Assembly (NCBI RefSeq): GCF_001684955.1
Contig: NZ_MAYF01000046.1
Location: 1 to 62,661 of the forward strand
Direction of reading: 5' to 3'
Origin: Chryseobacterium contaminans
GTDB taxonomy: Bacteria; Bacteroidota; Bacteroidia; Flavobacteriales; Weeksellaceae
Length of the DNA: 62,661 bases
A program made the translations under genes and the position numbers. Shown in pieces: positions 16,635 to 25,528 of this stretch. Position 1 is the first letter of the stretch. Each line of letters opens with the position of its first letter. The notes under the pieces are model-generated. The model was given only the letters and a program-made list of their open reading frames with translations. It made no database searches and had not been told where the DNA came from.

Positions 16635-17072
16635 ATGAAAGAAATACTAACACACATAAATGGAATTCCCATTCACAAAAATTTTGTAGAAAACCTACCC
16701 TACAACCCTCTATTAAAAGTTTTACTAAAAGAAAAACGTAAAGCCCGAATATTGAGTGAAGTAATCTTCTGGAAAAAAGTCCGGGCAAAAAAATTTCATG
16801 AAATTGATTTTGACAGACAAAGAATCATTGGGAGTTATATTGTTGATTTCTATGTAAAAACATTAGGCCTTATCGTTGAAATTGATGGTTCAAGCCATGA
16901 TGAACAACAAGTTTATGATGGCATAAGACAGGAATATCTGGAATCGTTAGGATTATTGGTTTTTAGAATTACTGATTTTGATGTAAAGAATAATCTTTGG
17001 ATAGTAATGAAAGAGTTGGAAGATTTTATTATTACTCATTATGAAACCACCCCGTCTTCAAAAATTGAATAA
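16635..17072 (+). CDS. DUF559 (very-short-patch-repair-like) endonuclease
   Basis: A 145-residue protein of the DUF559 family, a restriction-endonuclease-like fold. The region RILSEVIFWKKVRAKKF supplies the family Glu/Trp motif, IVDFYVKTLGLIVEIDGSSH the catalytic Asp and E-x-D core. The last residues (TTPSSKIE) and the stop are encoded by the right-end repeat itself, so gene and repeat are one unit. Related genes with the same kind of flanks recur in Flavobacteriia (recalled), which suggests a mobile or repeat-propagating unit. Confidence 0.88.
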   Translation: MKEILTHINGIPIHKNFVENLPYNPLLKVLLKEKRKARILSEVIFWKKVRAKKFHEIDFDRQRIIGSYIVDFYVKTLGLIVEIDGSSHDEQQVYDGIRQEYLESLGLLVFRITDFDVKNNLWIVMKELEDFIITHYETTPSSKIE

Positions 17073-17101
17073 TTTTTGAATCCACCCCTCCAGCGGAGGG
17101 G
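17045..17101. repeat. Right inverted end of DUF559 element (double hairpin)
   Basis: AACCACCCCGTC, an A/T hairpin (TTCAAAAATT-GAAT-AATTTTTGAA), TCC, ACCCCTCC-AGC-GGAGGGG. Mirrors the left end at 16563-16620 over about 57 bases and overlaps the 3' end of the nuclease gene. Confidence 0.9.
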
Positions 17102-17143
17102 AGTTTCTTCTTACAAAATAAGCTTTCATCCAATAAATAAAAA

Positions 17144-17166
17144 ACCTTACTGAAATTCAGCAAGGT
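17144..17166. terminator. Hairpin downstream of the acidic protein gene
   Basis: ACCTT-a-CTGAA and TTCAG-c-AAGGT form an imperfect stem with A/T flanks, 24 bases past the stop of the leftward gene 17191-17484. Confidence 0.55.
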
Positions 17167-17190
17167 AATGTATATTTTGGATATTTAAAA

Positions 17191-17484
17191 TCAGGTTAAA
17201 ACATCATCATTTTCCTCTTCATGATCGTCCTCGTTATCACTGAGGCTCCAATAGTTGTTTTCTTCATCTTCCTCTCCTATTTCTTCCATTTCATCATCAT
17301 CTTCTGCACCCGGAATATCCAGGCCTTTATCAATTTTGTCATCATCTGTATCCTCATCAAATATAGGGTTCCCATCTCCATCAAGCGAAATATGCTTCTC
17401 TCTTTTGAATATATCTTCATTAGGATCATAATCCATACGTTCCAACCTTCTGTTCTGTTCATTAATATTGTTTTCCGGTGCCAT
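17191..17484 (-). CDS. Highly acidic hypothetical protein
   Basis: A 97-residue soluble protein dominated by Asp and Glu in its C-terminal half (GAEDDDEMEEIGEEDEENN), probably disordered. The N-terminal part holds RRLERMDYDPNEDIFKREKH. No domain recognised. It lies downstream of, and on the same strand as, the 2-hydroxyacid dehydrogenase but about 50 bases apart. Confidence 0.7.
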   Translation of the reverse strand: MAPENNINEQNRRLERMDYDPNEDIFKREKHISLDGDGNPIFDEDTDDDKIDKGLDIPGAEDDDEMEEIGEEDEENNYWSLSDNEDDHEEENDDVLT

Positions 17485-17534
17485 GATATTTTGATTTTAA
17501 GGGTTACTTTATTGAGATCAAAAATAATTCCAAG

Positions 17535-18521
17535 TTATAACGAAGAAATAGAATATACTTCAGTATTTGCACAATAAGGCATCTTTTCTCCTTTTGAAAA
17601 CGCAATAATGTTTTCAGCCGCTAATCTTGCCATCCCGTTTCTGGCTTCTATCGTAGCAGAACCAATATGTGGAAGTACACATACATTCGGTAACTTCAGA
17701 AGAGGATTATCTGCAGACATAGGCTCCGGATTCGTTACATCAAGACCTGCCCCCCAGATCTTTCCTTCAGTTAATGCATTGTATAAATCCTTTTCCTGAT
17801 GAAAGCCACCCCTTGCGGTATTGATAAAAATAGCATTGGGATTCATTTTTTCAAACACCGACTGATTGAAAAGATCCTTATGTTCAGGAGTAAAATTAGC
17901 ATGAACACTTAATACATCTGAATTTCTTACCAATTCATCAAATGAAACATAAGTTGCCTCCAATTCTCTTTCTGTCTCTTCATTGTGATGACGGTTATGG
18001 TAAATGATCTCCATTTCAAAAGCTCTTTTACACTTTTCTGCCATTTGAAAACCAATTCTTCCTAATCCGAAAATACCTAGTGTTTTACCGTAAAGTTCTT
18101 GTCCCAACGCATGTAAAGGCTCAAAAGTATCCCAGGCCTCATCTTTTACCTTCTGAAAATTATAGCTTGCCCGTCTTGCAACTGACTGCATCAGTAAAAA
18201 AGCAATATCGGAAGTCGCCCTGCTCAGTACATCCGGAGTATTTCCAATGGGAATATGTCTTTGATTGGCTTCTTTTATATCCACATGGTCAAACCCTACA
18301 GAATATAAGGCAATGGCTTTTATATTAGGGCATGCCTCAAAAAATAATTTATCATATTTAAAATCACTGCCAATACTCAGTATTACATCTGTATGCTGGC
18401 AATACTTCAGCCATTCTTCATAAATAAGGTTTTCATTTTCAGGAAATATAATCTGTAATCCTGCTTCCTGCAACATATTGATTCCGATCTCTGGAATTCT
18501 TTTGTTAATAAAGACTTTCAT
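17535..18521 (-). CDS. D-2-hydroxyacid dehydrogenase (glyoxylate/hydroxypyruvate reductase-like)
   Basis: A 328-residue NAD(P)-dependent enzyme of the D-isomer 2-hydroxyacid dehydrogenase family. The dinucleotide fold motif GLGRIGFQMAEKCKRA is clear. Catalytic residues are in place: Arg in TARGGF, Glu in NPEPMSADNP, His in LPHIGSATIEAR. It likely interconverts a 2-oxoacid and a D-2-hydroxyacid; glyoxylate or hydroxypyruvate is the best guess. The actual substrate cannot be read from sequence. Confidence 0.88.
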   Translation of the reverse strand: MKVFINKRIPEIGINMLQEAGLQIIFPENENLIYEEWLKYCQHTDVILSIGSDFKYDKLFFEACPNIKAIALYSVGFDHVDIKEANQRHIPIGNTPDVLSRATSDIAFLLMQSVARRASYNFQKVKDEAWDTFEPLHALGQELYGKTLGIFGLGRIGFQMAEKCKRAFEMEIIYHNRHHNEETERELEATYVSFDELVRNSDVLSVHANFTPEHKDLFNQSVFEKMNPNAIFINTARGGFHQEKDLYNALTEGKIWGAGLDVTNPEPMSADNPLLKLPNVCVLPHIGSATIEARNGMARLAAENIIAFSKGEKMPYCANTEVYSISSL

Positions 18522-18546
18522 TATTATTTTTTTTGTTTAAATAAAA

Positions 18547-18571
18547 AACCTCACTTGCAAAAAGTAAGGTT
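18547..18571. terminator. Hairpin upstream of dehydrogenase / after small protein region
   Basis: AACCTCACTT and AAGTAAGGTT form a stem with one mismatch, flanked by A and T tracts. On the minus strand it would end transcription of the gene 18593-18856. Confidence 0.6.
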
Positions 18572-18592
18572 ATTAAACTTTAATAGTAAAAA

Positions 18593-18856
18593 TTATTTCT
18601 TCTCATCAGAATGGTTCTTATTCTTCTCCCAAGCCTCAGAAGCTATTTCCTGGATTTCTTCCCAAACTTCTTTTGCAGATTTCTGTGCATGAGTCATAAA
18701 TCCATGTTTTGTTGCTTCCTGATTCTTGCTTTTCATATCGTGAAGGTAATCTTTCACCTGCTGGGAATAGCTTTCTACACTATATCCGGGATTGTTGTGC
18801 AGGTTCTTCTGAAGATTACTAAAATCATGTGATGCTTTGAATCTGTTTGTATCCAT
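18593..18856 (-). CDS. Small hypothetical protein
   Basis: About 87 residues from MDTNRFKASHDF. Predicted helical and charged (EVWEEIQEIASEAWEKNKNH), no signal peptide. No family recognised. Starts at 18862 (MIMDTN) or 18898 are possible; the 18856 ATG is chosen because the sequence before it looks untranslated. It has its own terminator. Confidence 0.6.
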   Translation of the reverse strand: MDTNRFKASHDFSNLQKNLHNNPGYSVESYSQQVKDYLHDMKSKNQEATKHGFMTHAQKSAKEVWEEIQEIASEAWEKNKNHSDEKK

Positions 18857-19189
18857 AATCATAAGATTTAAGTGAGTTGGTTTAGAAAAAGAGTCCAATT
18901 TCTGTTCCGAAAAGAACTAAAAATGTATTAAAAAAACACAAAAAAATTTAAATTATATGAACCGGGCAGCTGCAAATGACACAGCATAGAAGTTTCTGAA
19001 AAGATTTTATTTTTTCGCCACTAATGCATGAATCTTTATCATTATATCTCTTTTAATCAAATACATAGAATTATAAACTGTGTATATTTTACTCATGCAT
19101 TCGTAGCTAAAACAACGAACTGGTGTTTGAGACCAGCTCATCTACCAGTTCCGTGGTCCGTATATAATTTTCATTCTATAGCAAGTTGA
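18857..19189. other. Intergenic region with two inverted repeats
   Basis: Holds GCCACTAATGCATGA (19017-19031) paired with TCATGCATTCGTAGC (19093-19107), a relative of the repeat at 11977-12010. A second hairpin, GAACTGGT with ACCAGTTC, is at 19117-19151. No gene seen. Confidence 0.6.
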
Positions 19190-19840
19190 TTATTGGTTGG
19201 TGCTTCCCAACATTGGCACAAACTTATACGCTCCAAATTCTTCTTTTTCAAACTCCGTAGGTCCTACTTTTGTGAACCTGTACAACACCTGTTCATCTGT
19301 TGGACCTAATGGAATAACCATAATTCCCCCTACCTTCAGCTGTTTCAATAATTCTGTGGGTAAAGTTCCTGCACCACAGGTTACAATAATTTTATCGAAA
19401 GGTGCAAAAGTAGGCAGCCCTGCAAAACCGTCTCCAAAACTTTGAAATTTCGGATATAAATGAAGTTCTCTCAGCTTATTTTTAGAAAAGTCAAATAAAT
19501 CTTTCTGTCTTTCTACGGTATAGACATGAGCTTTCATTGCTATCAGAACAGCAGTCTGATATCCGCATCCGGTCCCGATTTCCAGTACTTTTTCACCTGG
19601 TTTTACCTGTAACAGCTCTGATTGTTCCGCTACAGTGGAAGGGTGCGAAATGGTTTGATGCGCCAAGATAGGGAAAGCCCTGTCTTCATAAGCAAAATCT
19701 TCAAAAATACTTTCAATGAAAAGGTGTCTCGGAACTTCATTCATTGCCGAAAGTACACTTTCATCCGAAATCCCGATTTTATATCTGAGATATTCTACTA
19801 AATTCTTTCTTTTTCCTTTATGTACAAACGAATCCTGCAT
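19190..19840 (-). CDS. pcm: Protein-L-isoaspartate O-methyltransferase
   Basis: A 216-residue SAM-dependent enzyme that repairs L-isoaspartyl residues in aged proteins. The family's N-terminal substrate motif is present (QTISHPSTVAEQSELLQ), followed by the SAM-binding loop VLEIGTGCGYQTAVL and the post-motif region KIIVTCGAGTLP. Length is normal for bacterial PCMT. Cytosolic. Monocistronic by spacing. Confidence 0.94.
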   Translation of the reverse strand: MQDSFVHKGKRKNLVEYLRYKIGISDESVLSAMNEVPRHLFIESIFEDFAYEDRAFPILAHQTISHPSTVAEQSELLQVKPGEKVLEIGTGCGYQTAVLIAMKAHVYTVERQKDLFDFSKNKLRELHLYPKFQSFGDGFAGLPTFAPFDKIIVTCGAGTLPTELLKQLKVGGIMVIPLGPTDEQVLYRFTKVGPTEFEKEEFGAYKFVPMLGSTNQ

Positions 19841-19903
19841 ATGACAAAAGTAAGAAATTAGATTTTAGATTTCAGAAATCGGACAAAAGAATTATCCACA
19901 AAA

Positions 19904-19927
19904 AAGCTGTCAACAATCTGACAGCTT
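19904..19927. terminator. Terminator of the FnIII lipoprotein gene
   Basis: AAGCTGTCA and TGACAGCTT form a perfect 9-bp stem, loop ACAATC, flanked by A and T tracts, directly after the stop of the leftward gene ending at 19942. Confidence 0.8.
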
Positions 19928-19941
19928 CTTTTTCTATATAA

Positions 19942-20622
19942 TTAATTCCATTTTACAACCTGTGAGGTGACATCTGTATAAGTATTATCTGCGCATCTTT
20001 TTCTGACGTAGAACATATAAGAAATACCCTTATTTAAGTTAACAAAAGCAGCATTGTGCCCAGGGAGAACAGCATCTCCATTTCCTGGAGCGGGAGGCGT
20101 ACCACTTGTTCCTAAATATACTTCATACACTGAAATCCCATCACTTTCCCAGGAAACTGTAGCTGAAAAAGTAGGATCGTAAACGGAAGAAGTTGATGTG
20201 GTATAATTAACATATCCTGGCTTTACACAAGCAGTAGTATTTTCAGAAAGAATGGTGATAGGCCCAGCCCAATCGCTCTTACCTTCTGTTGTTCCACAGC
20301 TTTTTCTTACATACAGATCATATTTCTTTCCTTTAAATAATGGAAGGCTGTAAGAAGTATTAGTAACTTCTGCCTTGGAACCGGTTCCCAGAGAAAACCC
20401 CTGTTCACCATACTGCACCTCAAAATATCCGGTACCCTGAGCAGTATTACTACTCCAGGAAAAAATATTATATAAAGGTTTAAAACTTAAACTTGTTGGA
20501 GTCTCACACTTAGATTGTGGTGGCGGATTATTGTGTACTTCAGTAGCGATATTATCCCCTGATCCTGAGCATCCGGCAGCCAATAATCCAGCTACAGACA
20601 AAACGAAATATATTTTTTTCAT
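19942..20622 (-). CDS. Lipoprotein with two fibronectin type III-like domains
   Basis: About 226 residues from MKKIYFVLSVAGLLAAGC, with a lipobox (LLAAGC). Two FnIII-like modules follow (about residues 40-120 and 130-225), each with the typical pattern of strands ending in a KGKKYDLYVRKSCG or KGISYMFYVRKRC segment. Paired Cys in each module may form disulphides. Likely a surface or periplasmic binding protein. The 20622 start is chosen over 20688 because the signal peptide begins there. Confidence 0.75.
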   Translation of the reverse strand: MKKIYFVLSVAGLLAAGCSGSGDNIATEVHNNPPPQSKCETPTSLSFKPLYNIFSWSSNTAQGTGYFEVQYGEQGFSLGTGSKAEVTNTSYSLPLFKGKKYDLYVRKSCGTTEGKSDWAGPITILSENTTACVKPGYVNYTTSTSSVYDPTFSATVSWESDGISVYEVYLGTSGTPPAPGNGDAVLPGHNAAFVNLNKGISYMFYVRKRCADNTYTDVTSQVVKWN

Positions 20623-20774
20623 GGTTGAAAATTTTATTGTATGCGAATTTAATATAATTCTTTTAATTGTAAGATCTGCATTTCGCAAATACTTATCAAC
20701 TCAAAAAATCCAAGTGAAAAGTCATGTATTTTTATACCATACATTCACTATCTTTACAAAAATTTAATACAGCT

Positions 20775-21743
20775 ATGTTAAAAGCAGGTTTGGTAGGTGC
20801 CGGACACTTGGGGAAGATCCACTTAAAACTTCTTAATCAGTCAGATCGATATGAATTTATAGGTTTTCACGATAAGGATGCTGAAAACGGGAAAAAATTA
20901 GAAGCCGAATTCGGATATAAATATTTTGAAAATTTTGATGAATTGCTTGAGCAGATCGATATGCTGGACATTGTTACTCCTACAATCTATCATTATGATT
21001 ATGCATTAAAAGCGATCGCAAAAGGGCTTCATTTCTTTATTGAAAAACCGATTACCCAAACACTTGAACAGGCCGAAGAAATTCTTCATTTATGCCGGGA
21101 AAAAGGTATTAAAGCACAGGTAGGACATGTTGAAAGGTATAATCCTGCCTTCATAGCCACTAAAGAATACATCAAAAACCCTATGTTTATCGAAATTCAC
21201 CGACTGGCTGAATTTAATCCTCGCGGGACAGATGTTTCTGTAGTATTGGATTTGATGATTCACGATCTGGATATTTTATTAAGTATTGCTAAATCTAAAG
21301 TGAAAAGCATCCATGCAAGTGGTGTTTGTGTTGTAAGTAAAACTCCGGATATTGCCAATGCCAGAATAGAATTTGAAAATGGATGTGTAGCCAACCTTAC
21401 CACTTCCAGAATTTCTATGAAAGCTATGAGAAAAAGCAGATTCTTCCAGAAAGATGCTTACATTTCTGTAGATTTCCTTGAGAAAAAAGCAGAAGTGATC
21501 AGAATGAAAGACGCTCCTGAAAACCCTACTCCATTCGACATGATTATTGAAAATGCTGAAGGAGAGAAAAACCAGATCCTGTTTGAATATCCAAACATTC
21601 AGCCTAATAATGCCATTCTTGATGAATTGAACTCTTTTGCTGATGCCATTACCGGTGATAAAAATGTGGAAGTTTCGCTGGAAGACGGAACAGAAGCATT
21701 AAAAGTGGCTCTGGAAATCATGAAGCTGATCAGTCAAAAATAA
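20775..21743 (+). CDS. Gfo/Idh/MocA family oxidoreductase
   Basis: A 322-residue NAD(P)-dependent sugar or inositol-type oxidoreductase. The N-terminal Rossmann motif reads GLVGAGHLGKIHL and the family's catalytic-lysine motif is EKPITQT. The second domain carries VGHVERYNP and DLMIHDLDILL. Substrate unknown; a nucleotide-sugar or cell-wall sugar is common in Bacteroidota. The start at MLKAGLVGAG is chosen over an upstream Met that would add 17 unrelated residues. Confidence 0.87.
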   Translation: MLKAGLVGAGHLGKIHLKLLNQSDRYEFIGFHDKDAENGKKLEAEFGYKYFENFDELLEQIDMLDIVTPTIYHYDYALKAIAKGLHFFIEKPITQTLEQAEEILHLCREKGIKAQVGHVERYNPAFIATKEYIKNPMFIEIHRLAEFNPRGTDVSVVLDLMIHDLDILLSIAKSKVKSIHASGVCVVSKTPDIANARIEFENGCVANLTTSRISMKAMRKSRFFQKDAYISVDFLEKKAEVIRMKDAPENPTPFDMIIENAEGEKNQILFEYPNIQPNNAILDELNSFADAITGDKNVEVSLEDGTEALKVALEIMKLISQK

Positions 21744-21776
21744 AATATGCTGTTTCTATAAGCGGCAGCCGTAACA

Positions 21777-21817
21777 ATGCTATCTTACGAATCACAAAAG
21801 TGGTTATAAGGTAGCAT
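21777..21817. terminator. Terminator after the oxidoreductase gene
   Basis: ATGCTATCTTA pairs with TAAGGTAGCAT (one G-T pair) and is followed by TTTTTATTG, about 35 bases past the stop. Confidence 0.7.
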
Positions 21818-21897
21818 TTTTATTGAGTATTCATATACTTTCCTGGTATAAAATGAATTATTATCAATATAAAGTAGATTTTAAAACAAAAAAACAA

Positions 21898-21905
21898 TAT
21901 ATTTG
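21898..21905 (+). promoter_or_regulatory. Possible -7 element (TATATTTG)
   Basis: A full match to the Bacteroidota -7 consensus TAnnTTTG, 148 bases before the glucanase start. No convincing TTG was found 17-23 bases upstream, so it is tentative. The leader would be long. Confidence 0.35.
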
Positions 21906-22052
21906 GGCAACAGTTCAATAAACAATTGAAAAATTTTGTTTTACATATACAATGGATGCCAACCAAAATAAGCAATCTCAATACAGACTCTTATTTTGAC
22001 TTTACCCTATTTTTATAAATACCTTCTCTATAATTTTAAAACCAAAACAACT

Positions 22053-23783
22053 ATGAAAAGAGCCATTCTATTATCCGTTTTATTATTGTCTCAATTTGGG
22101 ACATCACAATTATTAAGGACTTCAGGACAAAAAATCGTTAGTGATAAAGGTGAAAACATCCAATTAAGAGGTCTTGGACTAGGGGGATGGATGCTTCAGG
22201 AAGGGTATATGCTGAAAACAGCAGATTTTGCCGGGCCTCAGTATAAAATCAAGGAGAAAATAGCAGAACTGATTGGTGAAGACGGGATGCAGGAGTTTTA
22301 TAAGGCGTATTTAAAGAACGGTATCACCAAACAGGATATTGATTTCCTGGCAAAAGCCGGATTCAATTCTATCAGGCTTCCCATGCATTATAATTTATAT
22401 ACACTTCCTATAGAAAAAGAGCCCGTAAAAGGCAAAGATACGTGGCTGGAAGAAGGTTTTAAAATGACAGACGATCTGTTACAATGGTGTAAAGACAACA
22501 AAATTTATCTGATCCTTGATCTTCATGCAGCTCCCGGTGGACAAGGCAATGATGCCAATATTTCTGATAATGATAAGACGAAGCCATCCCTTTGGGAAAG
22601 TGAAGAAAACCAAAGAAAGACCATTGCACTTTGGAAAAAACTGGCAGAACGCTATAAAAACGAGCCATGGATTGGCGGCTATGATATCATTAATGAGCCT
22701 AACATCAATTTCACTGGAAAAAATCCTAATGGTACAGACGAAATGTCAAATGCACCCCTTTGGAAATTACAGAAAGACATCACTGCTGCTATTCGTGAAG
22801 TGGATCAGAAGCACATTATTTTTATTGAAGGAAACGGCTGGGGAAATAATTACAATGGCCTCATACCCATCTGGGACAACAACATGGTTTTCAGCTTTCA
22901 TAAATACTGGAATGACAATGATGATAAAACCATACAGTTTGCTTTAGATCTAAGAGCTAAACACAATATGCCGATCTGGCTTGGAGAAACCGGTGAAAAC
23001 TCTAATGTTTGGTTTACTGAACTTATTCAGCTACTGGATAAGCACAATATCGGGTACGCTTTCTGGCCTATGAAAAAGATTGACAATATTGCAGGAATTA
23101 CCAACGTAAAAACCACTCCTGAATATGAAAAATTATTGAGCTATTGGAAAAACGGAGGTGAAAAGCCTTCAAAAGAATATGCCCAAAAAGCTTTGATGAA
23201 AATAGCAGACAATTACAAATTCAGTAATGTGGAAGTTAAAAATGATGTTATTGATGCCATGTTCAGACAGGTAACAGATGGTTCTTCCAAACCGTTTAAG
23301 AATCATCAGGCTCCAGGAAGAATATTTGCTTCAGACTATGATTTGGGAAGAATGGGTTCAGCTTATCTGGATAAGGATTTTATCAATCTGTGGGTAAGTG
23401 ATCCGGCTAAAAGATCAGAATGGAATTCCGGTCAGCAGTTCAGAAATGATGGTGTAGACATCTATTCATGTCATGATACAATAACCAATCAGTATTATGT
23501 AGGAAAAACGGAAACCGGAGAATGGCTTCAGTATACGATTAACTCCAAAACAGGCAAAAATTATACATTTGATATCAGATATTCAAGTATTTCTGCTTCA
23601 AAAATAAGGCTGGAAGATTCTTCAGGGAAATTATTAGCCAATATTACGTTGCAGGCTACGGGTAAAAATGAGAACTGGGCTACCGTCTCTACGAAAAATA
23701 TTCCACTTCAGAAGGGAGAAAACAAAATCAGGATCATTTTTGAAAATGATGGTGTCAATCTGAATTATTTTGAAATAAAATAA
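22053..23783 (+). CDS. Secreted GH5 glycoside hydrolase with CBM6-like C-terminal domain
   Basis: A 576-residue exported enzyme with Sec signal MKRAILLSVLLLSQFGTSQ. The GH5 (cellulase/endo-glucanase type) barrel spans about residues 20-370: GLGLGGWMLQEG, FNSIRLPMHY, the acid/base Glu in DIINEPNIN, and the nucleophile Glu in WLGETGEN. A C-terminal region (about 420-576) resembles a CBM6-like carbohydrate-binding domain (ASDYDLGRMGSAYLD, TETGEWLQYTI). It likely cleaves beta-glucans outside the cell. No T9SS sorting tail is seen. The TTG at 21996 is rejected in favour of this ATG. Confidence 0.9.
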   Translation: MKRAILLSVLLLSQFGTSQLLRTSGQKIVSDKGENIQLRGLGLGGWMLQEGYMLKTADFAGPQYKIKEKIAELIGEDGMQEFYKAYLKNGITKQDIDFLAKAGFNSIRLPMHYNLYTLPIEKEPVKGKDTWLEEGFKMTDDLLQWCKDNKIYLILDLHAAPGGQGNDANISDNDKTKPSLWESEENQRKTIALWKKLAERYKNEPWIGGYDIINEPNINFTGKNPNGTDEMSNAPLWKLQKDITAAIREVDQKHIIFIEGNGWGNNYNGLIPIWDNNMVFSFHKYWNDNDDKTIQFALDLRAKHNMPIWLGETGENSNVWFTELIQLLDKHNIGYAFWPMKKIDNIAGITNVKTTPEYEKLLSYWKNGGEKPSKEYAQKALMKIADNYKFSNVEVKNDVIDAMFRQVTDGSSKPFKNHQAPGRIFASDYDLGRMGSAYLDKDFINLWVSDPAKRSEWNSGQQFRNDGVDIYSCHDTITNQYYVGKTETGEWLQYTINSKTGKNYTFDIRYSSISASKIRLEDSSGKLLANITLQATGKNENWATVSTKNIPLQKGENKIRIIFENDGVNLNYFEIK

Positions 23784-24134
23784 TCATCATTAAAAAAAGT
23801 CCAATGATTATCTGATGTGAATTATGTAAGCAATCAAAACCAGAGCTAATAAGGTTGTAGAACAGCTTCCAAAGGGAATTTTGACAACCATAAATGAGAT
23901 ATTCCGGTATAAAAGGTAACATTCTTATCATTGCAGAAAAATGATATGGAAATTATTATTCCAAAGTACAACACTATGCCATTGCTGTGTATATAAGCTA
24001 TTTCCAAGAATCTGAAGTAGAAAACCAAAAATAATTTCCAATATTTCCAAAGCAGTCTGGGATAATTTTAATAAATAAAATATTAAGCTTAATTTTAACG
24101 CAGAGAATCGCATGGGTTCTCTGCGTTCATCATT
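23784..24134. other. Intergenic region ending in a start-proximal hairpin
   Basis: No gene seen in 350 bases of AT-rich DNA. The only strong structure is the hairpin at 24097-24127, directly before the next start codon. Confidence 0.55.
24097..24127 (+). promoter_or_regulatory. Perfect 11-bp hairpin in the 5' leader
   Basis: AACGCAGAGAA pairs with TTCTCTGCGTT around a 9-base loop and ends only 7 bases before the ATG at 24135. It lacks a U-tract, so it fits a leader structure controlling translation or stability better than a terminator. Which protein or signal would act on it is unknown. Confidence 0.5.
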
Positions 24135-24545
24135 ATGAAAAAAATACTATTAGCAGCTGCTCTGTTTTGTTCTACATTCTTCTTCTCACAGAAGAATCAA
24201 AACTATTTAAAGATCAGCTATAGCAGTGTATGCTGTGGACCGGCTTCCGAAAAACCTGTCATCAGTTACCTGAAAGAATTTAAAAGAAAAAACCAGATAA
24301 GAAGCCTGGAAATCCTGATGCAAAAAGGCATGGGCCGAGAAGGTGAATTTGAATTGTATGTAGGCACTGATTTTCTGACCATCAACCAAAGAAAACGACT
24401 TGTACGCGGACTTATGGCATCCATTTCCAATCAGAATAATAACAAAAAGTCTCAAAATATCGGAAATATCAACTTTGACCCTGCAGATATTGCTCATCAG
24501 GAGGATCTTATGAATGTAAAAAATTTAACTATCTATAAAAAATAA
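24135..24545 (+). CDS. Secreted hypothetical protein
   Basis: A 136-residue protein with Sec signal MKKILLAAALFCSTFFFSQ. The mature part has a Cys pair (SVCCGPASEKPVI) and is basic and helical in its middle (SYLKEFKRKNQIRSLEILM). No family recognised. It is 8 bases upstream of, and on the same strand as, the 3-hydroxyacyl-CoA dehydrogenase gene, so the two may share a transcript, although no functional tie is obvious. Confidence 0.7.
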   Translation: MKKILLAAALFCSTFFFSQKNQNYLKISYSSVCCGPASEKPVISYLKEFKRKNQIRSLEILMQKGMGREGEFELYVGTDFLTINQRKRLVRGLMASISNQNNNKKSQNIGNINFDPADIAHQEDLMNVKNLTIYKK

Positions 24546-24553
24546 AGGAAAAA

Positions 24554-25447
24554 ATGATCAAAAACATTGTAGTTATCGGCGCAGGAACCATGGGGAATGG
24601 GATTGCACATACTTTCGCACAAAGCGGTTTTAAAGTAAATCTTGTAGATGTATCTCAGGAAGCTTTAGACAGAGGATTGAAAACCATTACTACTAACCTT
24701 GACAGAATCATCGCAAAGGGAAACCTTACAGAAGAACAAAAGGCTGAAACTCTAGGGAATATTACTACTTTTACAGCCCTTAATGATGCTGTAGGTACGG
24801 CTGACCTTATCGTAGAAGCGGCTACTGAAAATCTTGATCTTAAATTAAAGATCTTCGGCCAGATGGATGAATTGGCTCCTGCCGATTGTATCCTTGCCAC
24901 TAACACTTCTTCTATTTCTATCACGAAAATTGCTGCTGCTACCAAAAGAGCTGATAAAGTGATCGGGATGCATTTCATGAACCCGGTTCCTATTATGAAG
25001 CTGGTAGAAATTATCAAAGGGTATTCTACTTCTAAAGAGACTTTTGATGCTATTTATGAAATGAGCAAAACATTAGGAAAAGTTCCTGTAGAAGTGAACG
25101 ATTATCCAGGATTTGTGGCTAACAGAATATTAATGCCAATGATTAACGAATCAATTGAGACTCTTTACAATGGTGTTGCCGGAGTAGAGGAAATTGATAC
25201 GGTAATGAAATTAGGAATGGCTCACCCGATGGGTCCTCTTCAGCTAGCAGACTTCATTGGTCTTGATGTATGTCTTGCCATTCTTAACGTTATGTATGAC
25301 GGATTCAAAAACCCTAAATATGCACCGAACCCATTGCTTGTAAACATGGTAACGGCTGGAAAACTGGGAGTAAAATCCGGAGAAGGTTTCTATGATTATT
25401 CTGAAAGCAAAAAAGCTGAAAAAGTTTCAAAAATGTTTTTAAAATAA
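24554..25447 (+). CDS. 3-hydroxyacyl-CoA (3-hydroxybutyryl-CoA) dehydrogenase
   Basis: A 297-residue NAD-dependent enzyme with the N-terminal motif VIGAGTMGNGIAHTF and the family signature GKVPVEVNDYPGFVANRIL, including the catalytic His in IGMHFMNPVP. The C-terminal domain is complete (MGPLQLADFIGLDVC). It oxidises L-3-hydroxyacyl-CoA to 3-ketoacyl-CoA in fatty-acid or butanoate metabolism. Length matches the short monofunctional Hbd/PaaH type. Confidence 0.93.
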   Translation: MIKNIVVIGAGTMGNGIAHTFAQSGFKVNLVDVSQEALDRGLKTITTNLDRIIAKGNLTEEQKAETLGNITTFTALNDAVGTADLIVEAATENLDLKLKIFGQMDELAPADCILATNTSSISITKIAAATKRADKVIGMHFMNPVPIMKLVEIIKGYSTSKETFDAIYEMSKTLGKVPVEVNDYPGFVANRILMPMINESIETLYNGVAGVEEIDTVMKLGMAHPMGPLQLADFIGLDVCLAILNVMYDGFKNPKYAPNPLLVNMVTAGKLGVKSGEGFYDYSESKKAEKVSKMFLK

Positions 25448-25528
25448 TCTTCAAAATGATGAGTTGTGCGTTATAAGTTATAAATTTGGGGCTTCAACTT
25501 CTATTGATACTAAATAACTACAGCTTTG

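Noticed and set aside
16498..16788. 96-codon leftward ORF across the DUF559 left end
   Set aside because: It reads through the inverted repeat and antisense to the nuclease gene; product not protein-like.
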